NCBI RefSeq assembly: GCF_001039355.2
Contig: NW_019775203.1
Location: 261,676 to 325,675 of the forward strand
DNA: 64,000 bases
From: Lingula anatina
Taxonomy: Eukaryota > Brachiopoda > Lingulata > Lingulida > Lingulidae
Direction of reading: 5' to 3'
The notes under the pieces were generated by a model. It worked only from the letters and a program-made list of their open reading frames with translations, was not told the origin of the DNA and searched no databases. The number at the start of each line of letters is the position of its first letter. The stretch's first letter is position 1. Positions 13,643-24,400 of this stretch are shown piece by piece. Made by a program: the position numbers and the translations under genes.

Positions 13643-13885
13643 GTTTTCAACATTAATTGTGAAATATCTATTTAATGCATCCGGGGAAAGTGCGCAAAAT
13701 ACTGCCTCTTGTTCTTTCAGATTGTTGAAATTATTGAGATAAAATCTGTTGTACAAAAAGATANGTTTTCAACATTAATTGTGAAATATCTATTTAATGC
13801 ATCCGGGGAAAGTGCGCAAAATACTGCCTCTTGTTCTTTCAGATTGTTGAAATTATTGAGATAAAATCTGTTGTACAAAAAGATA
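13643..13885. repeat. Identical 121-bp direct repeat around an n gap (unmerged contig ends)
   Basis: Positions 13643-13763 and 13765-13885 are identical, separated only by the n at 13764. A perfect repeat meeting exactly at a one-base gap is best explained by two contigs that overlap by 121 bp and were joined without merging. Confidence 0.93.
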
Positions 13886-14856
13886 AGTACTGAAAAAATG
13901 CCGTTGCTTTTATCCCAGCTGCTTAAGAGATTTTTCTTCTGCTCTATAAAAGATATGTAATCTCATACATGTGCCAAGTAAACAGCAAAACATCGGATAT
14001 GCCAGCGTCACATGACTTGCAAGGCCACGGTGCTAAGGTTGTTTTCTATTTTTGCCTTGTGCTTGGTTCGCTAACTAGAGAGAGGACTTGGAAAAAATAT
14101 AAATGGAATATATAATTGAGGTTAATACTTTAATATGATTGAGTATTGTCGCAATAATGCGTTGTTGCTTTTCGCGAATTTCAATTTAAATACGATTATA
14201 TATGTGACTTGGAAACAAACTGCTAGATGGAAAAAATCATGAGTAAACAGTAAACAGGCCCATATCAACCCCGGTTTCAGTGTCAGTTGTTTACAAGTTC
14301 ATTTTTTCTTTCAACAGTTTCTGAACAATGATCCCATGACTGCAATTAACATAAATGTTTGCTGTGCTATCACAATTAAAGATCAAATTGCTGTCCTCTG
14401 AGTCAAAACCATGCCCTCCTTCACAGAGCTTAGAAAAGCGGTATATCATTTTTAAAAAATCCCGGCTTTTTGTTAACAGTTGATAGATTCTGATCTAGAT
14501 GGTTTTTGTCAAAACATTCAATCAAATATTTATTTTTTTAAAAATCTATATCTAAATGATAATCCAGTGTTATCCGTTTCAATCGATAAAATGTTATCAC
14601 AGATGACCCTTGAACAACATCGTGTACGGCCTGCAGCAGCGCACTTTGTTTGCATAAGGTGCTCCACCCCGTGCGAGAGGTTCCTGTGCACTCCGCTTGA
14701 ACTTCAACCTATGTCTCAGGTCACCATTCAGCCAAGAGTAATAAAACCCCGATACGCCTCCTTATGTCCCAAATAGCTTGAAGTATTACCGCTTGAAACA
14801 GCGCACGTAGAACTTATTTTCTGTTGTTTAATTCAGCTTGCTGGTGACATTTCGAG

Positions 14857-17800
14857 ATGAAGTTCTCAGTAAGCCTTTTGCTTACCTTGATCGCAGCCGT
14901 CACTGCTAATGAGGGTGAGTTGAGCAAAATTGTTTTGAAAGATTTTATCTTTTTTTGTTTCTTTTATTAAGTGTGTCAAGGCTGAGTTTCAAGTTTCATT
15001 TAATGGTTGTTTGTGGAATGTATATCTGCCCAAATAACGGGTTATTTGGCTGTTAGCTTGTACAAAATTTTTTCTTTGGCGATGTTTGTTGAAAAGCTGT
15101 GCATATCATAGATCTTAATATCCTGTCAATTCCCAAAGCAAACAGATCTCAGCATGGGTGTTTTTGTGTAATATTGGTTTTGATGGGTTGTGCTTACCAA
15201 AATAATGTTGGTCTGTTAAACGGTTAAAACAGACATTTGAGTTCGAATGGGCAGAAGATTAAAATATAGTAGGAAAGTTACAGAAGTTTAGTAAATTATT
15301 TATCTGTGGATGTGCGTGCTTGTTTAATTTATGGCATAACTCCAATCTTTGCTGCTTCGATTCCATCTTGTTTTCACGTATTCCTCGCATTTTTCCTTGT
15401 GTGAAACGTTTATATTGGTCGGACTAAATGGTTTGGCACCTGCGCTAATATATTTACGCCTTGCTTTTAAAAAAGCCTCGCTTTTATCATAATACAAACT
15501 TAAATAGCATTGTTTGTAGGCCTTACTAACAGGTGCTTCGGATTTGGACTTCGAGCGTTGTGTGCCGTAAAATAAAGTTGCTTTTAAAGAACGGATAAGC
15601 TATGATATCCCGCAGATTTTGGTGTTTCAAATCACGAACATCACATTAGGTAACTAAATTGATTTTAAGTAAAGTGAAAATAAGTTAATGGGACAAATTA
15701 AATAGATATCGGGTTTGGATAATTGTGGAACATAGAGACCAATCAATACGCCAACTAAGATTTATATAGTAGCAGATAAGTAGTAAGCTGAAGTTTTAAT
15801 CCCTCTTGTCTTAGGGCTTGAGGTCGACGATGGCGAAGCGGTGTACGTTAAACTCAAAGCTACCTTCCAAAGAAAGGACTTATCAGGTATAGTCACATAA
15901 ATGGAAAAACGCGAGAAACAATTGTCCTTTTCTATGGGTTATCTTGTAGGGAATTCCTCCTAGCAAAGATCATTAAACCCTCTCCTAATTCACCATGCAA
16001 ATTAAGAGGGCTCAGAGCTAAGAGTATGTGATATTGATCCAAATTCATCTTCTAATTTTAAACAACTTGACAGTCATTTTGGCACTGGTCAGCTTCTGAT
16101 TTACTTTGATTCATCAAACTAAACCGAGACTAAAATATGATGGGTAGAAAAGGCGCGACATGGCAAAAAACATCTTTCTCTGTGATTCTACAGCGACATC
16201 GCATAAATATATTCTATTCCAATCAATGTTTCAGAACAAAGTACCGTTCGGGAAAAAACCCGAAAAGACCAAATAGCGTAACCAATCAGAGAACATTTCC
16301 CACGCTAATAGGCCTATTTGCCTTGGTCTGTCTCCTCTTCATTGGGTCTTCGTGATAAGATATGACAGACCACAGATAGCCCGACAAGAACTGGGCAAAG
16401 TTCGGAGTCCTTTCCAACTACAACACTACACATGTATATAACGATTCTCTGTAACATTATAACAACGAGTGCAAAATTCTCCTGCTTAAATGTGCAACCC
16501 TGCTCTTACTTTGATAAAAGAAATAAAAAAGGTATATACATATATTGAAACTTATATAAGTATAAAACAGTGGAAATTAACTTTCTCCATTAGTTATTCA
16601 TTATTTTTCACCCCTTTGCATTTAAAATCTTTAAACAGGATTCATACTAAAACCTTTGTTGGTACATGTAGACTTATATGTTTTAACGGATTACAAACCT
16701 TGTTTATGTTCACTTTGCCCGCTTAGCTTTCTTGTTCTTTAAAAAGCAACTATTGTGCTAAAGATTGTGCTTAAGAAGTTACTTCCATTAGACTATAGTT
16801 GTGCTTTATTTTACCTCAGAAACATATATAGAATGACCAATTGCTTTAGATTTTCTCTAACCCGACAACAATAAGTGCAATAGGCCACACTACTTTTTCT
16901 CCTCGAGCATTGGGTTGGATGAAGAAAGATTGGGTTAGAAAAAATAAAAATATCTATGGCAAACTAAAGATGGTAAATTTTAACACGTAAGAGCTTCAGC
17001 TGTATGTCTATATATTAACCGCTTGGCTTTCATTGTGCTTGGCTGGCATCCTCTCAGAGCTTGCTGGTAGCTTTCTATGTTCAACACTCAGGTCAGCTTA
17101 CTAATAATGATATCGCTGAATGTACGAGAGTGCGAGGTGAGGGCGATCCCAGCTGTAATGAAGCACGTCTGTATCCTGCAGGAAACACCGTCGGGGGCTC
17201 GCTCCTCTCCGTTGCCTGCGAGAGGGATCTGGCTTCCAGCAAGATCTGCCAGAACTTCGACACCGACATTGTTGATTTGGTGAACCAACAGATCAACAAG
17301 GAGTTCGAGGCCAGTTATTACTACATGGGACTGGTAGGTGTTCTAATCGGAGTATTAAACTGGTTAGGTAGTTTTCAGTCCCTTCACCTTTAATTTTATA
17401 AGACAAAATTGCAAAATAATTGATCCAACCCCACTCCGTTACCAGTAGAGGAAATTACACAAAGTAAGACCCACAAAAACATTATGGCACTTAGTCTTAA
17501 CGCTGCAGTTTGTCAAAAACCGCAGATTTATGTGTGATTGTTCTTTATAGTAACGGGGGTGGGGGGGAGCAATTGCGGAAAATCTTTTTGACTTTCTTTC
17601 TTGCATCCACAAATTATGTTTTAACACCTGCGCAAAAACGGTCTCTTTGTTTCCCTATCTCACCTTAATGACTCCTCTACGTCACCCCTCTCACACACTC
17701 TCTTTCTCGACGTCTTTCTCAATCTTGGAATATGCACACACACACACACACACACGCACATGCACACAGGCACACATGCACACAGACATATGCTCGTTAT

Positions 17801-19348
17801 TACATGCTCATCCATAAAATAAGCTGTATTTTATCTGGTCATTTGTAATCAGGTAATATATTTTTTCTGTTAGTCCTCTTTCTTCTCCCGAGATGACGTG
17901 GCCCTCAACGGATTTGCCAAGTTTTTTAAGAAGGCCTCGGACGAGGAACGTGAGCACGGCATGAAGCTGATGGATTACCTCAACAGGCGTGGCGCTCAAG
18001 TCCGGCTACACAATATCAAGGTAATTTAAAACGCTTTTCTAATATTTTTCTAATATCGAAATAAAAAAAAACTGGAAACATTGGACAGAAATGGCCTATT
18101 TTCGCATCTGAAAAGCTGTAGTTAGAAAATTTAATACTATGTTAGTGTGACGTTTCGAGAAATAAGCCATAATTTAAATATCCACTTGTCCTAACAGACA
18201 CCAGGTCACAAGTTTTGAATTGAATAACGTACGTATTCCTTTATTTTCATCCTGTCGGTATTTGAAATTGAATTTCTACCATATGCTAAATAGCAACACG
18301 AATTCTGTGCAGTGTATATTAGCATGGATACTTTCTGATGCGAAATGCACTTTTTTTAGCACCCAACTCACTTCAGAAATGACAACATGGACGGACTGAA
18401 GGCCGTGAACGAAGCACTGAAGCTAGAAAAGCTTGTGAACCAGTATCTGCTTACTCTGCATAAGAAGGCTCAAGATGTTAACGACCCACATGTAAGTTAT
18501 TGTCGTCTTTAAAACATCCACCTCCGCTACTTTTTTTTACTATTATCTTACGTTCAAATCGTTTGGATTTGGGTAACTTCCTGGCCTGGAAATGTTTGTT
18601 TAATTCAATGGAAACTTCAACACTGAATCACGAATCTTAACTGATCTCCCATGTCTTGCGACTAACATATTTCAAACGTGCATGAAGCGTGGTGAAAGGG
18701 AAAAATTATTGTGGTCTCAAATTTTTGCTGCCTTTCTAACACAGAGGTTGGTGTACCAATATTTTTGAGTATATATTTTACGACCGAGTTCCCCTCATAT
18801 TTTCTCTGCGGACCCTTATCGTTTTTCAAAAAAATTTCAACTTGCAGATCATTGTGCGTTCTTTCCTGTATAATTAATCCCCATGATGTCGATTTCTACC
18901 TAACGTACCTTACTGACTGATCTACGCGTCTTTGATGAAAAACAGTTAAGGATCATCCGACAAAAAAAAAAAAAAAAAAAATCAGTCAGTGACGCACTCA
19001 CATTATGTAATATTTTCAAAAATTTTGAAATGTCCCATTTTTTTTTCAGTTTCATACTACAGTAAGGAAAGAAACCAACAATAATTAAAGTGATAAGAAA
19101 GTTGTGCAAATATTACAAAAAATGTGACTTGAAATTACCAAAACTTGTTTCAAATAATCGCGACAACTATATTCAATGTTTTTATTTTTCAGCTGACCGA
19201 CTTCCTGGAGTCCCATTACCTGGAGGAACAGGTGGAGAGCATCAAGCAGCTCGGGGACTTCTCCACCAAGCTCCGTCGTCTGACCAGCGGCACCGACTCC
19301 GAGGGAGTTGGCATCCACATGTTTGACAAGGAATTGGAAAGCATGTAA
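14857..19348 (+). CDS. Secreted ferritin heavy chain (ferroxidase type) with N-terminal extension
   Basis: Six exons join in phase: 14857-14914, 15815-15886, 17092-17333, 17874-18020, 18360-18491 and 19193-19348 (TAA), giving 268 residues. Residues 1-17 form a signal peptide ([17 protein letters not shown]), so the protein should enter the secretory pathway rather than the cytosol. Residues 18-99 are an extension with four cysteines (54, 65, 86, 96). The four-helix ferritin fold runs from about residue 100 to the end. All ferroxidase ligands of H-chain ferritin are present: E114, Y121, E149, H152, E196 and Q230, matching human E27, Y34, E62, H65, E107 and Q141. It should oxidise Fe(II) and store iron in a 24-mer. 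A possible poly(A) signal ATTAAA is at 19726. No iron-responsive element was seen upstream, as expected for many secreted ferritins. Confidence 0.93.
15815..15886 (+). CDS. Ferritin exon 2, 72-nt symmetric cassette exon
   Basis: A pyrimidine-rich acceptor (TCCCTCTTGTCTTAG) and a TCAG|GTATAG donor bound 72 nt that are open in phase 1-1. They encode part of the extension ([20 protein letters not shown]). Exon 1 ends in phase 1 and the next exon starts in phase 1, so including or skipping this exon both keep the frame. It may therefore be alternatively spliced. The call rests on splice signals and phase only. Confidence 0.7.
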
Positions 19349-20881
19349 ACCTATGGAACACTCAATTGACTCAATTATTAACAAACTGCGAACATTTCAT
19401 CCCCGGAATGCTTGATCTCCGTTTTGTTTCGCTTCACAGCAACTTTTCCTGCCGTTGCGAGATATGCTTTTGAATTCTTATAACCAAAATAGTTTAGACT
19501 TTCTCCAAGCGAAGCCCTGACAAGATATTACGTGTAGGTTCGCTGGCAATTTCATGAACTGCCATTCCTAATTTAGTCATTCAAGGGCAAAAGCCTATAT
19601 AAAGAGGAACCCAAAACTGGTCGTCTGTTCGCCATTCCTTATAGTCTGCTGGGTGACGTAGACGTTTGTGAAGAAATGGAAAATACTAGCTTCAGAAATT
19701 GACATATGAACTGATTATGAAATTTATTAAAGATTATATCGATTTCAATTGACAAAACTAAAATTTCTATTAAGACTATTTTTAAAAAAGAAGGCAAAGT
19801 GCCAAAACCTCAGTGCCATTTATAGCATTTCTGTGATTTTTACGACATGAAACCATCAGTGATACCAGGATAAAACTATGGATACTATGGATGGACAGAC
19901 ATCGACTTCATTTTCTATCGCCTGAGACACCACCGACAGGGTACTAGTACCGTTTTACTTGCTCAACAGACTTACAACCGTCGTATAAGATGAAATTTTC
20001 TTACATTGCAAAATAGTGCACAACTCTTTGAAAAGACTCCATAAATATTAACCTCCGTAAAGGAAACACATTCCGATTAACTTTTATTATCCTAATAACA
20101 GAAATACATTTTAATGAGTAAAATGATATACAATGACTTGTTGTTTTGTGTGATTGAATTTAACACAATTTCAGTATTAAAATATTAATTTTGAAAAGAT
20201 CAGGGGCGGATCCAGGATTATTTGAAGGGGGGGGGCACGGATGCGAAGCAGCCCCCATTCCCCCCACCCCACTCCGATGGGCCCTGAACATTCTTGTATT
20301 TTAGAGGGCAAATGGTAATGCTAATTTTTTGGAAATAACAGTTAAAAGCAATCTTTGGTGAAATATAATACAAATATCTACTATAAATATTTGAAAATGC
20401 CAAGTCTATAATATGGATTACATCAAATAAATTTTGTAGAGCACCTTTTTATTTGCCAACCAAAAATACCACTGGTTCATTAATTGACCCCTACTTATCA
20501 ATTAATAATTTCCCAACAATAATAACCACTGTTGTTTTGTGTGATTTTTATTTAACACAATTTCAGTGTTAGAGTATTAATTTTGAAAAGATGCTAATTT
20601 TTTGGGGGGAATATCTAAAGATGCTACAGATAAAAGCAATCCATGGTAAAATATAATACAAATATCTACTATAAATACTTGAAAATGCCAAATCTACAAT
20701 ATGGATTACAACATAACTTTTTTCTTTTATTTCCCAACCAAAAATACCCCTGGTTCATTAATTAACCCCAACTTATCAATTAATAACTTTCCCAACAATA
20801 ATTACCACTGTTCATTAATCCCAAAATATCAATTTATAACCATGTTGTTTTCAAAAAATAAAAAATACTGATAAGATTAAA
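19349..20881. other. Intergenic region between ferritin and SLF2 3' ends
   Basis: The two genes converge here. The ferritin 3'UTR occupies the left part. The SLF2 3'UTR should occupy the right part, where several TTTATT strings (AATAAA on the minus strand) could serve as poly(A) signals. A diverged tandem duplication fills about 20140-20820. Confidence 0.6.
20140..20820. repeat. Diverged tandem duplication with an insertion in the first copy
   Basis: Two direct copies share blocks in the same order: GTTGTTTTGTGTGATT, TTAATTTTGAAAAGAT, GCTAATTTTTTGG, AATACAAATATCTACTATAA, CCAACCAAAAATACC and TTATCAATTAATAA. Copy 1 covers about 20140-20530 and copy 2 about 20528-20820. Copy 1 carries roughly 110 extra bases from about 20201 that start CAGGGGCGGATCCAGG, a terminus often seen on hAT-type elements, and include a G-run. 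No matching 8-bp target duplication is clear. Confidence 0.7.
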
Positions 20882-21406
20882 TCATAATTCTGGTAGCTCA
20901 TCATCATCATCCTCCTCTCCTCCCCCCTCATCCTCATCAGAAAAAGTTCTCTTTGTGCTGATCCCAAGGCAAGGGACATTTTCCTGTCTATAATTATCCT
21001 CAAAGCCGTCATCCAATGTCATTTTATTATGTGGCCTCCTGAAAACCATTCTAACTGACTTCCTGGGGGAATTATTCACTCCACTTTGGACTGTCTGACC
21101 TTCTCTCCCACTTGAGGCTGGATCTTGACTGTCCACGTTGTCTGCTGTGGATCCACTTGAAACAAGATTCCCATTGACTTCTTCCAAACTAGCTGAGACA
21201 GAATCATTAAGACTGGATGGCAGATTGGTTGATTGCACTGTCCTTGAGGAATGACCCTTGTCATCCTCGCTGTCAGAAGGGTTCGAGGATTCTCCTTCCT
21301 CTACCTGCTCTGACTCCTCGCTGTCAGACTGATCACTGTCTTGACTGCAGTGCACCTGTTCCACTTGTAACTTGGTTTCTGATGTGGCAAAATTGTATAA
21401 GTTCAT
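20882..21406 (-). CDS. SLF2: SLF2 last exon: acidic low-complexity C-terminal tail
   Basis: The acceptor CTTTTTCAG lies just before 21406 and the frame follows in phase 0 from exon 23151-23083. It encodes 174 residues rich in Ser, Asp and Glu. A short basic stretch (SVRMVFRRPHNKMTLDDGF) sits in the middle, and the exon ends in an acidic run (EEDDDDELPEL). As I recall it, vertebrate SLF2 ends soon after the conserved domain, so this tail looks lineage-specific. The ATG at its start is internal, not a gene start. Confidence 0.8.
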   Translation of the reverse strand: MNLYNFATSETKLQVEQVHCSQDSDQSDSEESEQVEEGESSNPSDSEDDKGHSSRTVQSTNLPSSLNDSVSASLEEVNGNLVSSGSTADNVDSQDPASSGREGQTVQSGVNNSPRKSVRMVFRRPHNKMTLDDGFEDNYRQENVPCLGISTKRTFSDEDEGGGEEDDDDELPEL

Positions 21407-24400
21407 CTGAAAAAGACAAAAATGATATCTTACAGAACTTTTATGAATTTAAGATGTCAAACATAAAACTGAAATGGTTAACAGGAGTATGAACACTCAA
21501 ACACATCTTAATGCACAAATCCAACTGGAGGGAGGGGGGGGGGGAGGGTCAAAATCACCCATGGTAAATATTAAATTTTGTACAGCCAATATACTTGCAC
21601 TTGGAAATGCAGCTGCATTATTGCACACAAGGCAGTAATGCCTCTCTTATGTCCTATCCTTTGCACAGAGGGCCAGAAATGAACTATAAAAGATTTTTCA
21701 TATAGGTACACCAAAGCACAAAATGGGGAGTAAAATGATAAACTGTTGGGCCATTCTTTTCCAAAATTCCGGTTCTCTCATGAAATAAGGTTAACTCATA
21801 TTATACATACTGTTTCTCAAAAAAAAAAAAAAAGTCTTGATGTCACCAAATTATAAACAGATGGCAGAAATTGTTAAAAACCTGCCAGCTTAACTACCCT
21901 ATATTGTGTGTGAGAATGACCTTGGGTAAACTGTACTGAAATGATTAGCTTTGTTATATCAAAAGAGCATTGAACTTCAGGTGAACCTGATATTCTTTAT
22001 ACTATGTTATCTATGTGGACTCTAAACAGGCAAGTGTACGTGTACTGTTAAAAGAACTGGTGCAACTGTCCCAAATGAAAATAGCCTGTGTACATGGGAC
22101 AGAAATGTTATAAAAGCCAGCTTGCATTAACATGGCATTCAAGGCACTACATAAATAATATGTAAATAGGTACACTAAAACTAGTACATATGTACCACTG
22201 GCTTGCATTTGGGAAAGTGGTAAAAAAAGGATCATGGCAAACACCATTTAAAGACTCATTTACATTATCACTTTGTAATACAGTTTAAACAAAGAAAATG
22301 GTATGTTTAGAATGTGTATATGTAAGAATAAATCATTTCAACATGCACGTGAATACATGCATGTCAATGCAAAATTGTATGTGCCTCTGCACGTCTCTAT
22401 GAACTTGTTATCCTAATGCACACAATGTGTATCTTGGGTCACATTACAACTTCAGTCTCATGAGATCTCATTACCTTTCTTTCTGTTCTAAGTTCCATGG
22501 ACTGTCTGCCACAGATAACATACTAGACAGATATTTCAGAAGGTCATAACATGTTTTTTATCTGATACACAGAGGGTACCTATAATCAGGTAATCATGAC
22601 TGAACAAATGATGACTTCTGTATTCCATCATGTACACACACAGATTTCTCTAACACGAATTTGAAAAAAAAAGAACACCAGAAAAGTCATTTCCATAATC
22701 CTGAATGCAAAGGAAGCTGTATTCAATTTCCAGTTTCTTTCTTTCTTTCTGTCCTCTGCCAAAGCGTCCTATGTATCAACCAGGCACCTGCTGTAGCCTA
22801 TATGTCACTGACCCCAAGATCTCTTACACAGTGAACATATTAATGGGAAACATGACTTGAATAAATAAGTGAGGTTTAATCATTACTTGAAAAGACATTT
22901 CTGAACATAACTGTCTAAACTTGCTATCAGATGGTATCAAGTACGGGTAAACAGGCCACAGCTGATGTAGGACTCTATTTAACTTATTAACAACAGTGGG
23001 TGCAACAATGCCTGGCAAGGTGTCAAGTTGGCTGTTACACTTTTTACATGTAAAAAGTACAAATTATGACCCGGTCACTCACCTGTCTTGACCCCATTGC
23101 CTGTTTCATAAATGTCCACTTGCTGGCCATACGGACCATCATATCCTTCACCTAAGAAATAATATAATACATTATCATTTTTATATGACTCATACAAATT
23201 TTGTAGTTTTACTTATTGAAATAAGAGGAAACGAGTCCAGAGAACTTCCAAGTCAATGTATAATGCTACATTGCTGACTGAGGGACCATTCCCAGAGCCT
23301 ATCGTACTAACTGTGGATCAATCTATCTCCAAGGGGATGCTCGCTTAATTGCAATCAACTAAAGCAGCTTAGATGTCTGTCACACCTACTGAAGCTGCTA
23401 GGGGGTAATTATTGTTAAGCACTGTTAGTAGGCGTGCAAGACATCTAAGCCACTTAAGCTGAATGCAATTTAGCGAGAAACCCTTTGGAGAAGGACCGAT
23501 CCTGTTAGATCGCTCTAGGTATGGGAACCCAGTCTGAGTTTTAAGTTTGGTACATTTTTTCATCCACCCACACTGTAGCATAATTAACAATGGCTCCAAA
23601 TTGATGCCACCAATACCAAGGCTAGTAAACAGTACATAATTCCATAAAATATATTCCTATTACAAATATTGTAAAAGGGAGCAATGATTAAAGGGATAAT
23701 AACTCTTCGTTTTGGCCAAAAAATGAATTTTCCTGGAGTAAACAACAATTTTCCCATACTAACCAATGGTTAATAAATCCATTTTTATATTCAAAGTTAG
23801 TCCCTGGTTTTTTTCTTAAAAGTTTGGTTTTTTGTTAAAATCTCTTCAGAGATTATAACAGAGTATAGCCATCAATGGAGGTCACGTGATCTGAAGACAA
23901 GCTCAGATATCAGAATAATAGCTATAACTGTTGTTTTTGTGGTAAAACAGAATATATTATATTTCTATGAGTTGTGTACAATGTTTTTATTGTGAAATAT
24001 AGATATCATACGAAGAGTTATTATCCCTTTAACATCTGCAATGAGCTGCATCCTTGCCCAAGGCCTTCTGGAGTTTTCTGCCTTCTTAAAATATGCCTAT
24101 AATATTGATAGCAATTTTAGATTTGAAACAATCTAAACAAATATGAAGTAATAAATTCTGTGGTGACAGCTTTCAGATTTTACTAGCATTAGTGAAGGCG
24201 ATATTTTCATGTAACATATTTTAATAAGTTTGAAAGAACAATTAAACTCTATGTTATGATATACAGTTAAATAAAGTGCACATCCATATATCGACAATAA
24301 TCAAAAGGGCAATTGGTCAATTAATTAAAAATCTGTAGTGCTTCAATTGGTGATACTAATGAAATTATTCTAATCGATTCTTATGATAGCTATAGGTGTA

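Larger units (their letters stand above)
9580..14856. other. Intergenic spacer between GPCR and ferritin
   Basis: This AT-rich spacer contains a T/A homopolymer patch at about 9781-9830, a TTA-rich patch at 10020-10075, an (ATTT)n run at about 10440-10498, the second 96-bp repeat at 12905-13000, and an assembly overlap at 13643-13885. The last 100 bp or so should include the ferritin 5'UTR. A TTTAATTCAG at 14829-14838 looks like a splice acceptor and could end a 5'UTR intron. I found no protein-coding exon and no CAGTGN loop with pairing arms like an iron-responsive element. Confidence 0.55.

Noticed and set aside
13886-14856. Iron-responsive element upstream of ferritin
   Set aside because: CAGTGT occurs at about 14278 and 14565, but the bases on either side cannot form the required five-base-pair stem with a bulged C.
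17061-17393. Ferritin translation starting at 17061
   Set aside because: The ATG there is in intron sequence. The acceptor at 17090-17091 and the upstream signal-peptide exon give a consistent secreted protein.
20882-21406. A stand-alone 174-residue acidic protein gene
   Set aside because: A CTTTTTCAG acceptor precedes its first codon directly and the phase matches the previous SLF2 exon, so it is the last SLF2 exon.
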